The notes beneath the pieces were generated by a model. It was not told the origin of the DNA. It saw only the letters and a list, made by a program, of their open reading frames with translations, and searched no databases. The position numbers and the translations under genes were made by a program. From positions 1 to 64,000 of the forward strand of contig JBPCPW010000011.1 of assembly GCA_050998755.1 (NCBI GenBank): 64,000 bases of DNA. Direction: 5' to 3'. Shown here piece by piece: positions 25,637 through 33,468 of the stretch (its first letter is position 1; every line of letters begins with the position of its first letter). Origin of the DNA: JAXDLW01 sp050998755 (lineage in GTDB: Bacteria; Chloroflexota; Dormibacteria; DASZGP01).

Positions 25637-25675
25637 GCCGCCGCGAGTCTTCCGCGACCTAGAAGTCGCGGCGGC
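25637..25675. repeat. 10-bp perfect inverted repeat
   Basis: The arms gccgccgcga (25637-25646) and tcgcggcggc (25666-25675) are perfect complements around a 19-base loop. The repeat lies in the non-coding gap between the divergent pseudogene leader and the exporter promoter. It could be a terminator, an operator or a recombination site; no T-run follows. Confidence 0.4.
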
Positions 25676-25714
25676 GGAGACGGGTTCAGCCTCGTGGATC
25701 CCCAGGGCCTGCGG

Positions 25715-25744
25715 TTGACGACCAAGTACACCTTGTGGTATATA
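25715..25744 (+). promoter_or_regulatory. Sigma-70-like promoter of the ABC exporter operon
   Basis: TTGACG (25715-25720) and TATATA (25739-25744) are separated by 18 bases, a close match to a housekeeping promoter. The region is distinctly AT-richer than the surroundings. The first gene starts at 25786 after AGGAGG. The TetR regulator encoded at the end of the operon is a likely repressor here, though no clear palindrome was identified. Confidence 0.6.
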
Positions 25745-25785
25745 TCTTCAAGTCAACACTCGTAAGTATACAGGAGGCTTTTGGA

Positions 25786-25977
25786 ATGCTCTTTGGTGGT
25801 CACTATGCACGGCAGATAAGGGCGACCCTAGCGGTCGCTCTGGGGGCTTTCACCCTCTACCGATTGGTCAACGGCGCCGACTTCAACCATCTGCTCCTGC
25901 CCGCCGCTGGCGCGGCCGCGCTCGCCATCCTTGCGGTCGTTGGCAAGGGCAGCAGCGATGGGGAGGAGGACGAGTGA
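25786..25977 (+). CDS. Small two-helix membrane protein leading an ABC exporter operon
   Basis: The ATG at 25786 has a perfect AGGAGG 8 bases upstream, so this small gene is well supported. The 63-residue product has a basic N-terminus (FGGHYARQIRA), two hydrophobic segments at about 13-28 and 32-50, and an acidic tail (SSDGEEDE). The stop TGA overlaps the GTG of the ATPase gene, giving tight coupling. It may be an accessory subunit or regulator of the exporter. I know no family for it. Confidence 0.7.
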   Translation: MLFGGHYARQIRATLAVALGAFTLYRLVNGADFNHLLLPAAGAAALAILAVVGKGSSDGEEDE

Positions 25978-26888
25978 CGGCGGTTTCGGTTCGTGGCCTG
26001 ACCAAGTCATACGGCCCCACCCCGGTCGTCAGAGATGTCAGCTTTGCGGTCGAAGATGGCGAGATCGTGGCCATCCTCGGTCCCAACGGGGCTGGCAAGA
26101 CAACGACCCTCGAGATCCTGGAGGGATACCGAAAGCGGGACGGCGGGGAGGTCACCGTACTGGAGGTCGATCCGACCTGGGGCGGTCGTGGTTGGCGAGC
26201 TCAGATCGGGATGGTACTGCAGGACACGAGCCTCGATGACCAGCTGACGGTCGCCGAGACGATCAGCCTCTACGCCGGCCTTTACCCCGACCCGCTCCCC
26301 TGTCGCGAAGCGCTGGAGCTGGTCAGCCTGACCAAGGCCGCTGGCAAGCGAGTCGGAAGTCTGTCGGGCGGCCAGCGCCGGCGTCTCGACCTGGCTGTCG
26401 GCGTTGTTGGCCGCCCGCGCCTCCTGTTCCTGGATGAGCCGACCACCGGCTTCGACCCGGAGGTCAGGCGCCGCTGTTGGGAGGTGATAGACAGTCTTCG
26501 TCGCGAGGGGATGGCGGTGCTGCTCACCACCCATTACATGGAAGAGGCCAGCCGACTAGCTGACCGCCTGGTAGTGATAGCCAACGGCCGCGTGATCGCT
26601 TCCGGTACACCCGAGGACTTGATCGTCCGGTATGCCCCGGAGTCGGTGATCCGACTGCCGCGCAGCCTTGGCTGCAGTGCTGAATTCTTGCCCTCAGAAC
26701 TGCGCGCTGGTACGGCCTCCGTTGCCGGTGTGATCGAGCTCAGGACAAGGGCCCTCACTGAAACCCTCGGCACCCTGATCGACTGGGCTCGTGCCAGCAA
26801 AAGTAGCCTCGACGGCATGATCGTGAGCCGGCCGGATCTCGAGGATGTCTACCTCGCGATGATCGGAGAGAACGCAAATGCCGCCTGA
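25974..26888 (+). CDS. ABC transporter ATP-binding protein (multidrug/daunorubicin-type exporter)
   Basis: This is a complete nucleotide-binding domain: Walker A GPNGAGKT at residues 36-43, Q-loop MVLQD at 80-84, signature LSGGQ at 130-134, Walker B LLFLDEP at 150-156 and H-loop His187. The ~90-residue C-terminal extension is typical of DrrA-like exporters. It powers the ABC-2 permease encoded next, with an 11-bp overlap. The GTG start is coupled to the small membrane gene upstream. The substrate cannot be told from the sequence. Confidence 0.94.
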   Translation: MTAVSVRGLTKSYGPTPVVRDVSFAVEDGEIVAILGPNGAGKTTTLEILEGYRKRDGGEVTVLEVDPTWGGRGWRAQIGMVLQDTSLDDQLTVAETISLYAGLYPDPLPCREALELVSLTKAAGKRVGSLSGGQRRRLDLAVGVVGRPRLLFLDEPTTGFDPEVRRRCWEVIDSLRREGMAVLLTTHYMEEASRLADRLVVIANGRVIASGTPEDLIVRYAPESVIRLPRSLGCSAEFLPSELRAGTASVAGVIELRTRALTETLGTLIDWARASKSSLDGMIVSRPDLEDVYLAMIGENANAA

Positions 26889-27741
26889 GCTAAACCGCGC
26901 CGCTGTGTCGATTCCCCAGGTGATTGGGTCGCCAGTCGGCAACCCCAGTGCCTTGACCACGTGGAGGGTCTGCGCGCAGATGACAGCCAGCCAAGTCCGC
27001 TACCAGGTGCGGCTGCTGACGCGTACACCGCGAACCATTTACTCTGCCTTTCTCCTCCCCGCTCTTCTGGTAGTTGCGCTGAGCCTTGCAGGCTCGAAGT
27101 CGTCAGGCCAACAAGTCGGGGTGGCGGTTGGCATTGCCGCCTTCGCAATCGTCTCCACCGCATACGCGACCCACGCCACGGGGCTGGTTGCGGCCCGCGA
27201 CCGGGGCGTGCTCAGGCGCTTGAGGGGAACCCCACTATTGCCCGCGGCCTACTTCGCGGGCCGCATCACCGCCACCGTGCTGCTGGCAACAGCCGCAGCC
27301 GCAGGGGCCTTCATCGTGGCCCAGGCGATCCTTGGTATCCGCATCCCCTCAGCAGCCATACCCGGCCTGCTCGTGACAAGCGTCATGGGTGCATTGTGCT
27401 GGGCTTCGCTTGGCACTGCAGCGACGCGGCTTGTGCCGGAGCCAGAGGCTGCATGGGCCATCCTATCTGCCAGCTATCTTCCCCTGGTTTTCATCTCGGG
27501 GGTCTTTTTCCCTACCAGCGCCGAGCCGAGCTGGCTCGCCTCCGTGGCCCGGTGGCTCCCGATGCAGCCCATGGTGCAGGCCCTAGGGACGGCTCTCCAG
27601 CCAAACACGAGCCTGCCCCAGCTCGATCTCAGGTCAATGGGCGTGCTCGCAGCATGGGCGGCCGTTGGTCTGGTCGTTGCGCTGAAGACGTTTGCCTGGG
27701 AGCGGCGCCCGGCCCGTAAGCGCAAGCCAGGGCACGGCTGA
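26878..27741 (+). CDS. ABC-2 type permease
   Basis: The 287-residue protein has about six membrane helices. It carries the ABC-2 features LTRTPRTIYSAFLLPALLVV near the start, a central RDRGVLRRLRGTPLLPAAYF coupling region, and IFISG-like (LVFISGVFFPTSAEPSWLAS) before the last helices. It should form a homodimeric export channel driven by the preceding ATPase. It overlaps the ATPase by 11 bp, and its stop shares a base with the TetR start. Confidence 0.9.
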   Translation: MPPELNRAAVSIPQVIGSPVGNPSALTTWRVCAQMTASQVRYQVRLLTRTPRTIYSAFLLPALLVVALSLAGSKSSGQQVGVAVGIAAFAIVSTAYATHATGLVAARDRGVLRRLRGTPLLPAAYFAGRITATVLLATAAAAGAFIVAQAILGIRIPSAAIPGLLVTSVMGALCWASLGTAATRLVPEPEAAWAILSASYLPLVFISGVFFPTSAEPSWLASVARWLPMQPMVQALGTALQPNTSLPQLDLRSMGVLAAWAAVGLVVALKTFAWERRPARKRKPGHG

Positions 27742-28388
27742 TGGCCAAGTCATCATCCAAACCAGCCCAGACAACTCGCCCCGCCCGGCAGCTTATGCCG
27801 CGGGCGGCACGGCGCGAGGCCATCTTGCACGCCGCGACCCGGGCATTCGCCCGGGGCGGGTTCGCGGCCACGAGCCTGGACGCGATTGCCGCCGAGGCCG
27901 GCGTCACCAGAGTCATCCTGTATCGCCACTTTGACTCCAAGGAGGAGCTCTACCGCCACGTCCTTGAGCGAGTGCACGAGCGGCTCACGCGCGAAACCCG
28001 TGGCGCCGACGGGTATGATGCGGGCAGCGTAGAGGGGCTCATTGCTGCAGCCGCCGCGGACCCGGCCGGCTTCAAACTGTACTTCCGCCACGCCGCGCGC
28101 GAACCGGAGTTTCGACCCCAGGCCGACCGGCTCGCGAAGGCCATGCGCGACCGCGCTCGGCCTTACCTGGCCGAAACCCTCCAAGATCGGCGGCTTCTCG
28201 ACTGGGCAGTGGCGCTGGTACCTGTCGTGGCGATTGAAACGGTGATCGCCTGGCTCGACGCCGGACAGCCTAATCAACCAAGGGTTGCAGAGGCTGTTCT
28301 GGGGATTCTGGGGGCGGCAACGGCGGCGATTCGCTCTACGGCTGGCGATGAAAAGCAAACCAACGACAGCGCACGTTCCGGGAGCTGA
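27741..28388 (+). CDS. TetR family transcriptional regulator
   Basis: The N-terminal HTH domain spans about residues 20-70 (ARREAILHAATRAFARGGFA, TSLDAIAAEAGVTRVILYRH, FDSKEELY). A helical ligand-binding domain follows to about residue 200. Its ATG overlaps the permease stop, placing it last in the exporter operon, so it probably senses the exported compound and represses the promoter near 25715-25744. Length 215 residues is normal. Confidence 0.92.
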   Translation: MAKSSSKPAQTTRPARQLMPRAARREAILHAATRAFARGGFAATSLDAIAAEAGVTRVILYRHFDSKEELYRHVLERVHERLTRETRGADGYDAGSVEGLIAAAAADPAGFKLYFRHAAREPEFRPQADRLAKAMRDRARPYLAETLQDRRLLDWAVALVPVVAIETVIAWLDAGQPNQPRVAEAVLGILGAATAAIRSTAGDEKQTNDSARSGS

Positions 28389-28545
28389 CGTTCAGCGGCT
28401 GCGCCCTGAGGTAGGTCCTGCTCGTGGCGTGGCTCGACGCCGCGCTCCGGCGCCGTCACGTCATTTCGTAGTCCGCAGACGGAAGGCCAGCGGCAGGTCG
28501 ACGCCCGAGGGCGCGCTCCTCGTCCTCCACCTGGTAGCAACCTGC

Positions 28546-28974
28546 CTATCGATTATTGGTTCGGGTGTGTTGGTCGCCTGGGATTGTCGCGAGCATCGGC
28601 AGAGGTTCAAGGCCAAGCTGTCGTCGGGTCGGTCCCGCGGGCGTCGGGACATCTGCCAGGCGCTAGAGCAGCGCATCTACGGCGGCGGTTCCCTCCTCCA
28701 CGGCGTTGCGCTCCTCCTCGGTCAGCGGTATCTGCACGGCCAGCGGATCGATCCCATCCCGCTGGCACACCGTGAGGAAGTCCGCGAGACCAAGGGCGTA
28801 GGCGTCCACGGTCCGGCCTGCCAGACCCAGGTCGGTCTGGATCCGCAGCCAAACGGCAGCGTCAGGCCATTGGTCGAACCCCACGCGAACTCTTCTTGCG
28901 GCGGTCGGGATGTCCACCGCTTGCACAGTTGTCCACAAGGGTTCCTCCCCCAAACCCCCTCTTCCCAAGGCCAT
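28546..28974 (-). pseudogene. Tyrosine recombinase with catalytic domain deleted
   Basis: ATG at 28974 follows caggaggaacgaag. Residues ~30-75 are the start of a core-binding domain (VWLRIQTDLGLAGRTVDAYA, LGLADFLTVCQRDGIDPLA). They are joined directly to a typical recombinase C-terminal tail (IPLTEEERNAVEEGTAAVDA). An in-frame TAG at 28663-28665 interrupts the tail, which then continues RLADVPTPAGPTRRQLGLEP to a stop at 28546. The catalytic domain is deleted, so the gene is dead. Its 5' leader is the second copy of the 98-bp repeat. Confidence 0.75.
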
Positions 28975-29065
28975 CTTCGTTCCTCCTGTGGTGCGGTAGC
29001 GACGCCCACGACAGGGCGGGGCCGGTCACGCGCGGAAAGGCCGAGCGCAGCGCGCCCGGCTTGAG
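28968..29065 (-). repeat. 98-bp conserved leader, copy B
   Basis: This is the partner of the repeat at 25412-25509, differing at about eight positions. It has ggagg where copy A has ggagc, so copy B has the stronger ribosome-binding site. It drives the deleted recombinase gene. Upstream of it (minus strand) lies the relaxase-helicase remnant. Confidence 0.85.
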
Positions 29066-29086
29066 GTCGTCCATCATTGCGACTCG

Positions 29087-29137
29087 ATGATCGTGGCCGT
29101 AGAAGGCGTCTTAGCGGTGGGCAAAACAACCTGGTGC
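29087..29137 (+). pseudogene. P-loop kinase N-terminal stub
   Basis: The frame opens MIVAVEGVLAVGKTTWC, the first strand and Walker A of a small-molecule kinase/AAA family. It is cut after codon 17; the following residues are antisense to a relaxase fragment. Two unrelated broken genes thus meet head to head at 29137/29138. Confidence 0.45.
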
Positions 29138-29278
29138 GGCGTCGATCTCCGGGAGCTGGCGCTCATCACCGACAAGCACCACCTTGGCCTGGGCCTCGTC
29201 GGCTTGACGGAGCAGCGCGTCGAGCTTGCGGGTGCCAACCCTGACGTCCGCGATCGGGTGCTCTCGCTGATCGCTCGC
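29111..29278 (-). pseudogene. Conjugative relaxase-helicase (TraA/MobF type) remnant
   Basis: A minus-strand frame contains VGTRKLDALLRQADEAQAKV and then VVLVGDERQLPEIDA. This is the RecD-like helicase Walker B region of MobF relaxases, where VLVGDxRQLP is diagnostic. Homology covers only about 34 residues, ends at 29138, and the frame closes at 29111. The rest of this usually >900-residue protein is absent. It shows that a conjugative plasmid or integrative element once occupied this locus. Confidence 0.62.
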
Positions 29279-29307
29279 GAGCGGCTGAGCCCGAGGACGA
29301 TTTGATC

Positions 29308-29835
29308 CTAGTTACGAGGGCCGAAGGTCGGGACCGTTCCGGCGTCAGGTTGAGGGAGCGACCGTGCCATGAGGATGTCGTCGACATATCGCCCTTCCAG
29401 GAAGAACTCCTCGTGGAGCACGCCTTCGACGGCGAACCCGCACTTCTCGTAGAGCGCGCGGGCCCTGGGGTTGGAACCCAGCACGCGCAGTGTGAGCCGC
29501 CGCGCGCCACGCCGGGCCGCCTCGACGATTGCCGCCTCGACGAGCTGCCGCCCGATGCCGCGACGGGCATGTCCCGGGTCCACAGCGAGGCCCTGGACTT
29601 CCAGGACGTGACGGCTCGACGCGACGGGGAGCGCATGCCCCAATCCCGCGTAGCCAACCACGGTGCCGTCGACCTCCGCGACCAGCACGTCCCGGGGCTC
29701 CCGCCCGGGGCGAAAGAAGCTGACGCCGGGAGGTGTCGGTGGCCCTGGCTGGACGTCAGATGACCAGGTGACCGCGTCGAGGTTGCGCAGGGCGGCATCA
29801 TCGCTTTCGACTGCCGGTCGGATGGCTGCGGTCAT
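29308..29835 (-). CDS. GNAT family N-acetyltransferase
   Basis: The 175-residue protein carries the acetyl-CoA-binding motif A, VQGLAVDPGHARRGIGRQLV, at about residues 80-99, with RRGIGR holding the pyrophosphate. Motif B lies near NPRARALYEKCGFAVEG. It acetylates an unknown amine substrate. It starts 4 bp upstream of the end of nothing else; the galactosidase-like gene ends its 5' side by 4 bp on the same strand, so both may share a transcript with glyA. It marks the return to intact genes after the broken region. Confidence 0.88.
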   Translation of the reverse strand: MTAAIRPAVESDDAALRNLDAVTWSSDVQPGPPTPPGVSFFRPGREPRDVLVAEVDGTVVGYAGLGHALPVASSRHVLEVQGLAVDPGHARRGIGRQLVEAAIVEAARRGARRLTLRVLGSNPRARALYEKCGFAVEGVLHEEFFLEGRYVDDILMARSLPQPDAGTVPTFGPRN

Positions 29836-29839
29836 GGCC

Positions 29840-32137
29840 TCAGCGAGCGGTCAGGGGTAGGCCGGTTGTCACTGGGCAGACCGCCGGGCAGGCTGGGTTG
29901 ACCGGGGTCACCGCCAGGACCATGGAGCTGTAGGCGCTGGGCAGGGTGAGTGGAAGACCGCCTCGCAGCGCCGACCCCGTGAAGCGTCCGAGGATGGTGC
30001 CGGTACGGACGTCGGTCAGGCTGTAGAGGTGGCCTGCTGTCACCCCCTGGAGCGCGATGGGTTGGGTCGCCGGGGCGCCGCCCTGGCGGAACACCACCAG
30101 GTACCCAGCGTCCGCTGCCCAGGGCTGTAAGGCCAGCCAGCTGCTGCCGTCGGCGGGGTCGCCGGCGGTGTCCTCGTAGCTGAAGCGCGGGATGCTGTCC
30201 CGATGCTGTTCAAACCACGTGATCCACCACCTGGTTTCCGCTGCTTCCGCCGGCGAGAGCTTGGTCAGGTCGGTCCAAAAGGTGAAGTGGCTGAGTAGCG
30301 CCAGCGGCATCAGGTAGCGGGCGGTGTACGGCGGCTTGAGATAGTCGTCGTAGAGACCGAAACCGATCGATGACGCCGGCAGCCAGGGGGCCGCCGACCA
30401 GAGGTCGTGGAGCTCCTTGGAGACGTAGGTCAGGTGGGCCGGCAGCCCCTCGCCGCTGGTGTGCCCGTTGTCGAACCAGGATGGCCCGATCGCCGCTGAC
30501 TCAAAGGGCCACGCGCGCTGGTCGTTGGTCTCGTCGAGCTCGAAGGTGACGGCGGGGTTTTTCTGCTGGAAGCCGCGCACCATATCCACGAATGCGTCCT
30601 CGTAGTCGAGGTAGTCGTGGGTTCCGCAGTCCAACCACGCCTGGAAGTCGAACTTGAACTCGCGCACCCCCCAGCGCACCACGGCGCGATCGACGACGTT
30701 GGCGAAATATGCTCTGAAGGCCGGGTTGGTCACGTCCCAGACTCCCAGGCCGGCCTGGTCCTGGATGAACTTGGTGACCTGGCCGATCGGGGTGCACACC
30801 CAGTCGGGGTGGGCGGTGGCGGTCTGGCTCGACATGTTGAACTCCACGGGCGACATCCAGAGCCCGAAGTTGATCCCTGTGCCGCGCAGGTAGCGGACGA
30901 AATCCGGGGTGCCATTGTGGAGGCTGTCGGGAAAACGGCTGGGGGTGAAGTTCCAGTCGCCGGAGCTCTGACCCTGCCACTGGTCGTCGAGCATGAAGCT
31001 CTCCAATCCCAGTTGCCGGCCGGTGTTCGCCTGAGTGCGAAGGTTCAGGTCAGTCATGCCCGGGCCGTGGTTCCACGGATGGAAACTGTTGAGGCCCACC
31101 GTGCGCGGGTAGTTGGGCATGTCATGCCGGGTGAAGCTCTCGACAAAATTGCGCGCCGCCTCCTGGGCGCCGCCGTGGTACACGCCGATATAGGCGCGGC
31201 CCAGGCGCATCGCGCTGAGGGGCTGGAGAGTGCGCTCCCGGCCCCCGGCAGGGTACGCCGGGTTGGCCAGCCGGTTGTAGTCGGGCGGGCTGGTCATCAG
31301 GGGGCCGTAGTCGAAGAGGTCGCGCTGGTAGTCGACTCCCGTCCAGGCCCGCCCCGTGGCGTCGCGCCCGACCCGGCTCATGTCGCCGCCGCGCCGCTCG
31401 GCGACGAAGAAAAACCCCGACCCCGTGCCGTCGTCCATGCGCAGCACCTCGCCCTCGCTGTCGAAGGCGCCGCTCGCCGTGCTGTCCTGGCGGAAGTCGT
31501 CGCGCCAATCCGAACCGCCGACGTAGCGTTGCAGGTGGGCGGTGATCGGTGCCGGCGAGGTCAGCTCGTCGAGGGTGAAGGAACTGACCCGCACCGCCAG
31601 CGCGGTCGTGTTCCGAATGCGGGAATCGACCTCGATCAGCGCGCTCCCGGGGTAGGTGGTGTAGTCGCGCTCAAGCTCGACACCGGTGGCGGGATTGAGC
31701 GGTGAGTAGCGAAATGCCAGACGGGCCCCGGTCGGGGCGCCCGGGATTCGTGGGTCGCCGGCGACGGTTGTGGCGGTCACCGCGGTGAGCGCCAGGGAGG
31801 CAGAGGACAACTTGACCCCGCCGAGGTCGAGGGTCAGGTCGTTACCGGAAGAGGATGCCCACTGGCGCCCCGCGATGGGGTCGGTGAGAGCGGTGGTCGC
31901 CACTCCCGGCATGCCCAGGGCTGGCAGGTGCCAGGTGCGGCGAACCAGGCTGCTGGAAAGCAGCGCGGTAGAGCCATCGATGCTCGCCAGCGCGTCACCT
32001 GTCGACGCAGCCCTGGCCGTGACAACCCGCTGTCCGGCCGCGTTGCCTGCACACACGGTGATCCCGATGGCCAGCAATGCCGCTCGTCGCAGCCGGCGGT
32101 CTACACCTGGGATCCTGTGAGCCCGCGAGACCCCCAA
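29840..32137 (-). CDS. Secreted GH36-like alpha-galactosidase
   Basis: The protein has a Tat- or Sec-like N-terminus (LRRAALLAIGITVCAGNAAG), an N-terminal beta-sandwich to about residue 330, and a (beta/alpha)8 catalytic domain with LGLESFMLDDQWQ (about 376-388), NFGLWMSPVEF (about 423-433) and EFKFDFQ, in which Asp497 is the probable nucleophile. A C-terminal beta domain follows. GH36 enzymes release terminal alpha-galactose with retention. The TTG start lies 13 bp behind the glyA stop, suggesting read-through from glyA. With the GH92 enzyme it suggests use of external polysaccharide or glycan. Confidence 0.85.
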   Translation of the reverse strand: MGVSRAHRIPGVDRRLRRAALLAIGITVCAGNAAGQRVVTARAASTGDALASIDGSTALLSSSLVRRTWHLPALGMPGVATTALTDPIAGRQWASSSGNDLTLDLGGVKLSSASLALTAVTATTVAGDPRIPGAPTGARLAFRYSPLNPATGVELERDYTTYPGSALIEVDSRIRNTTALAVRVSSFTLDELTSPAPITAHLQRYVGGSDWRDDFRQDSTASGAFDSEGEVLRMDDGTGSGFFFVAERRGGDMSRVGRDATGRAWTGVDYQRDLFDYGPLMTSPPDYNRLANPAYPAGGRERTLQPLSAMRLGRAYIGVYHGGAQEAARNFVESFTRHDMPNYPRTVGLNSFHPWNHGPGMTDLNLRTQANTGRQLGLESFMLDDQWQGQSSGDWNFTPSRFPDSLHNGTPDFVRYLRGTGINFGLWMSPVEFNMSSQTATAHPDWVCTPIGQVTKFIQDQAGLGVWDVTNPAFRAYFANVVDRAVVRWGVREFKFDFQAWLDCGTHDYLDYEDAFVDMVRGFQQKNPAVTFELDETNDQRAWPFESAAIGPSWFDNGHTSGEGLPAHLTYVSKELHDLWSAAPWLPASSIGFGLYDDYLKPPYTARYLMPLALLSHFTFWTDLTKLSPAEAAETRWWITWFEQHRDSIPRFSYEDTAGDPADGSSWLALQPWAADAGYLVVFRQGGAPATQPIALQGVTAGHLYSLTDVRTGTILGRFTGSALRGGLPLTLPSAYSSMVLAVTPVNPACPAVCPVTTGLPLTAR

Positions 32138-32150
32138 CGGCGGAGCGCGG

Positions 32151-33452
32151 CTAGACGTGTACGGGGACGTGCAGGGGGAAGCGCGAGCAGAGGTCGCGGA
32201 CCTGCTGCGACACCTGCTGGTGGCGCGCGCCGTCCTCGGGGTTCAGCAGCACCTCGCAGACCAGGTTGGCGACCTCCGCCATCTCCTCCTCGCCCATGCC
32301 GCGGGTGGTAACCGCCGGCGTCCCGACGCGGATGCCGCTGGCGGTCATCGGGGGGTTCTGGTCGAAGGGGATGGTGTTCTTGTTGACCGTGATGCCCGCG
32401 GCGTCGAGCAGGGTCTCGGCCTGCTTGCCGGTGAGGCCCACCGCGGTCACGTCGGCGAGCACCAGGTGGGTATCCGTGCCGCCAGCGACCAGTCTCAGGC
32501 CGCGCCTGCCGAGCTGTTCGGCAAGCGCCTTCGCATTGGTCACGATGCGCTGCTGGTAGGCCTTGAAGTCGGGCGTCAGCGCCTCTTTGAAGGCGACTGC
32601 CTTGGCCGCGATGATGTGCTCCAGCGGGCCCCCCTGGATCCCCGGGAAGACCGCCGAGTCAATCTTCTTCTGCCATTCGGCGGTGCAGAGGATGATGCCC
32701 CCGCGCGGGCCGCGCAGGGTCTTGTGGGTGGTCGAGGTGACAAAGTCAGCGTGGGGAACGGGGCTCGGGTGAAGCCCGGCGGCAACCAGCCCGGCGATGT
32801 GCGCCATGTCCACGAAGAGCAGGGCGCCGACCTCTTTGGCGATTGAGCCGAAGGCCGCGAAGTCCAACGTCCGCGGGTAGGCCGATGCCCCGGCGACGAT
32901 CATCTTCGGCCGGACCGCCGCGGCTTGCGCTCGCAGCCTGTCGTAGTCGATCACCTCGGTCTCGCGTTCGACCTCGTACGCCTCGACATGGAAGTACTTT
33001 CCCGAGAAGTTCAGTGCGTGGCCGTGGGTCAGGTGCCCCCCGTGCGGCAGCGCCAGGCCCAGGATCGTGTCCCCTGGCTGCAGCGCCGCGAAGTAGACCG
33101 CGGTGTTGGCCTGGGCGCCGGAGTGGGGCTGGACGTTGGCGTGTTCCGCCCCAAAGATCTCCTTGACCCGGTCGATCGCCAGCTGCTCGATCTGATCGAC
33201 GAACTCGCACCCGCCGTAATAGCGCCGGCCAGGGTAGCCCTCGGCGTACTTGTTGGTCAAAACCGAGCCCGCCGCCTGGAGCACGGCCCGGCTGACGAAG
33301 TTCTCGGAGGCGATCAACTCCAGCTTGGTCTTCTGGCGATCGATCTCCTGCTCGATCAGGCCATAGACCTGGGGGTCGACCTCTTCCAGGCCCGGACTGT
33401 TCACCGCATCCGCAAAGGCGCTCTTGACCGCCTGGCCCCCCTGTACCTGCAT
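32151..33452 (-). CDS. glyA: Serine hydroxymethyltransferase
   Basis: This PLP enzyme interconverts serine and glycine while charging tetrahydrofolate with a one-carbon unit. Diagnostic blocks are LELIASENFVSRAVLQAAGS, NKYAEGYPGRRYYGG, NVQPHSGAQANTAVYFA and the PLP-lysine motif VTSTTHKTLRGPRGG with Lys244. Length 433 residues is normal, with an N-terminal extension of about 20 residues before the conserved start. It is divergent from holB with only 16 bp between the starts, so the promoters overlap the coding ends. Confidence 0.97.
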   Translation of the reverse strand: MQVQGGQAVKSAFADAVNSPGLEEVDPQVYGLIEQEIDRQKTKLELIASENFVSRAVLQAAGSVLTNKYAEGYPGRRYYGGCEFVDQIEQLAIDRVKEIFGAEHANVQPHSGAQANTAVYFAALQPGDTILGLALPHGGHLTHGHALNFSGKYFHVEAYEVERETEVIDYDRLRAQAAAVRPKMIVAGASAYPRTLDFAAFGSIAKEVGALLFVDMAHIAGLVAAGLHPSPVPHADFVTSTTHKTLRGPRGGIILCTAEWQKKIDSAVFPGIQGGPLEHIIAAKAVAFKEALTPDFKAYQQRIVTNAKALAEQLGRRGLRLVAGGTDTHLVLADVTAVGLTGKQAETLLDAAGITVNKNTIPFDQNPPMTASGIRVGTPAVTTRGMGEEEMAEVANLVCEVLLNPEDGARHQQVSQQVRDLCSRFPLHVPVHV

Positions 33453-33468
33453 GGGAAGATTATGGACG

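Noticed and set aside
20143..29300. CRISPR array in the accessory region
   Set aside because: No regularly spaced direct repeats were seen; the only repeats are the two leader copies 3.5 kb apart.
30617..31705. 362-codon plus-strand frame opposite the GH36-like gene
   Set aside because: Shadow frame without ribosome-binding site or recognisable domain.
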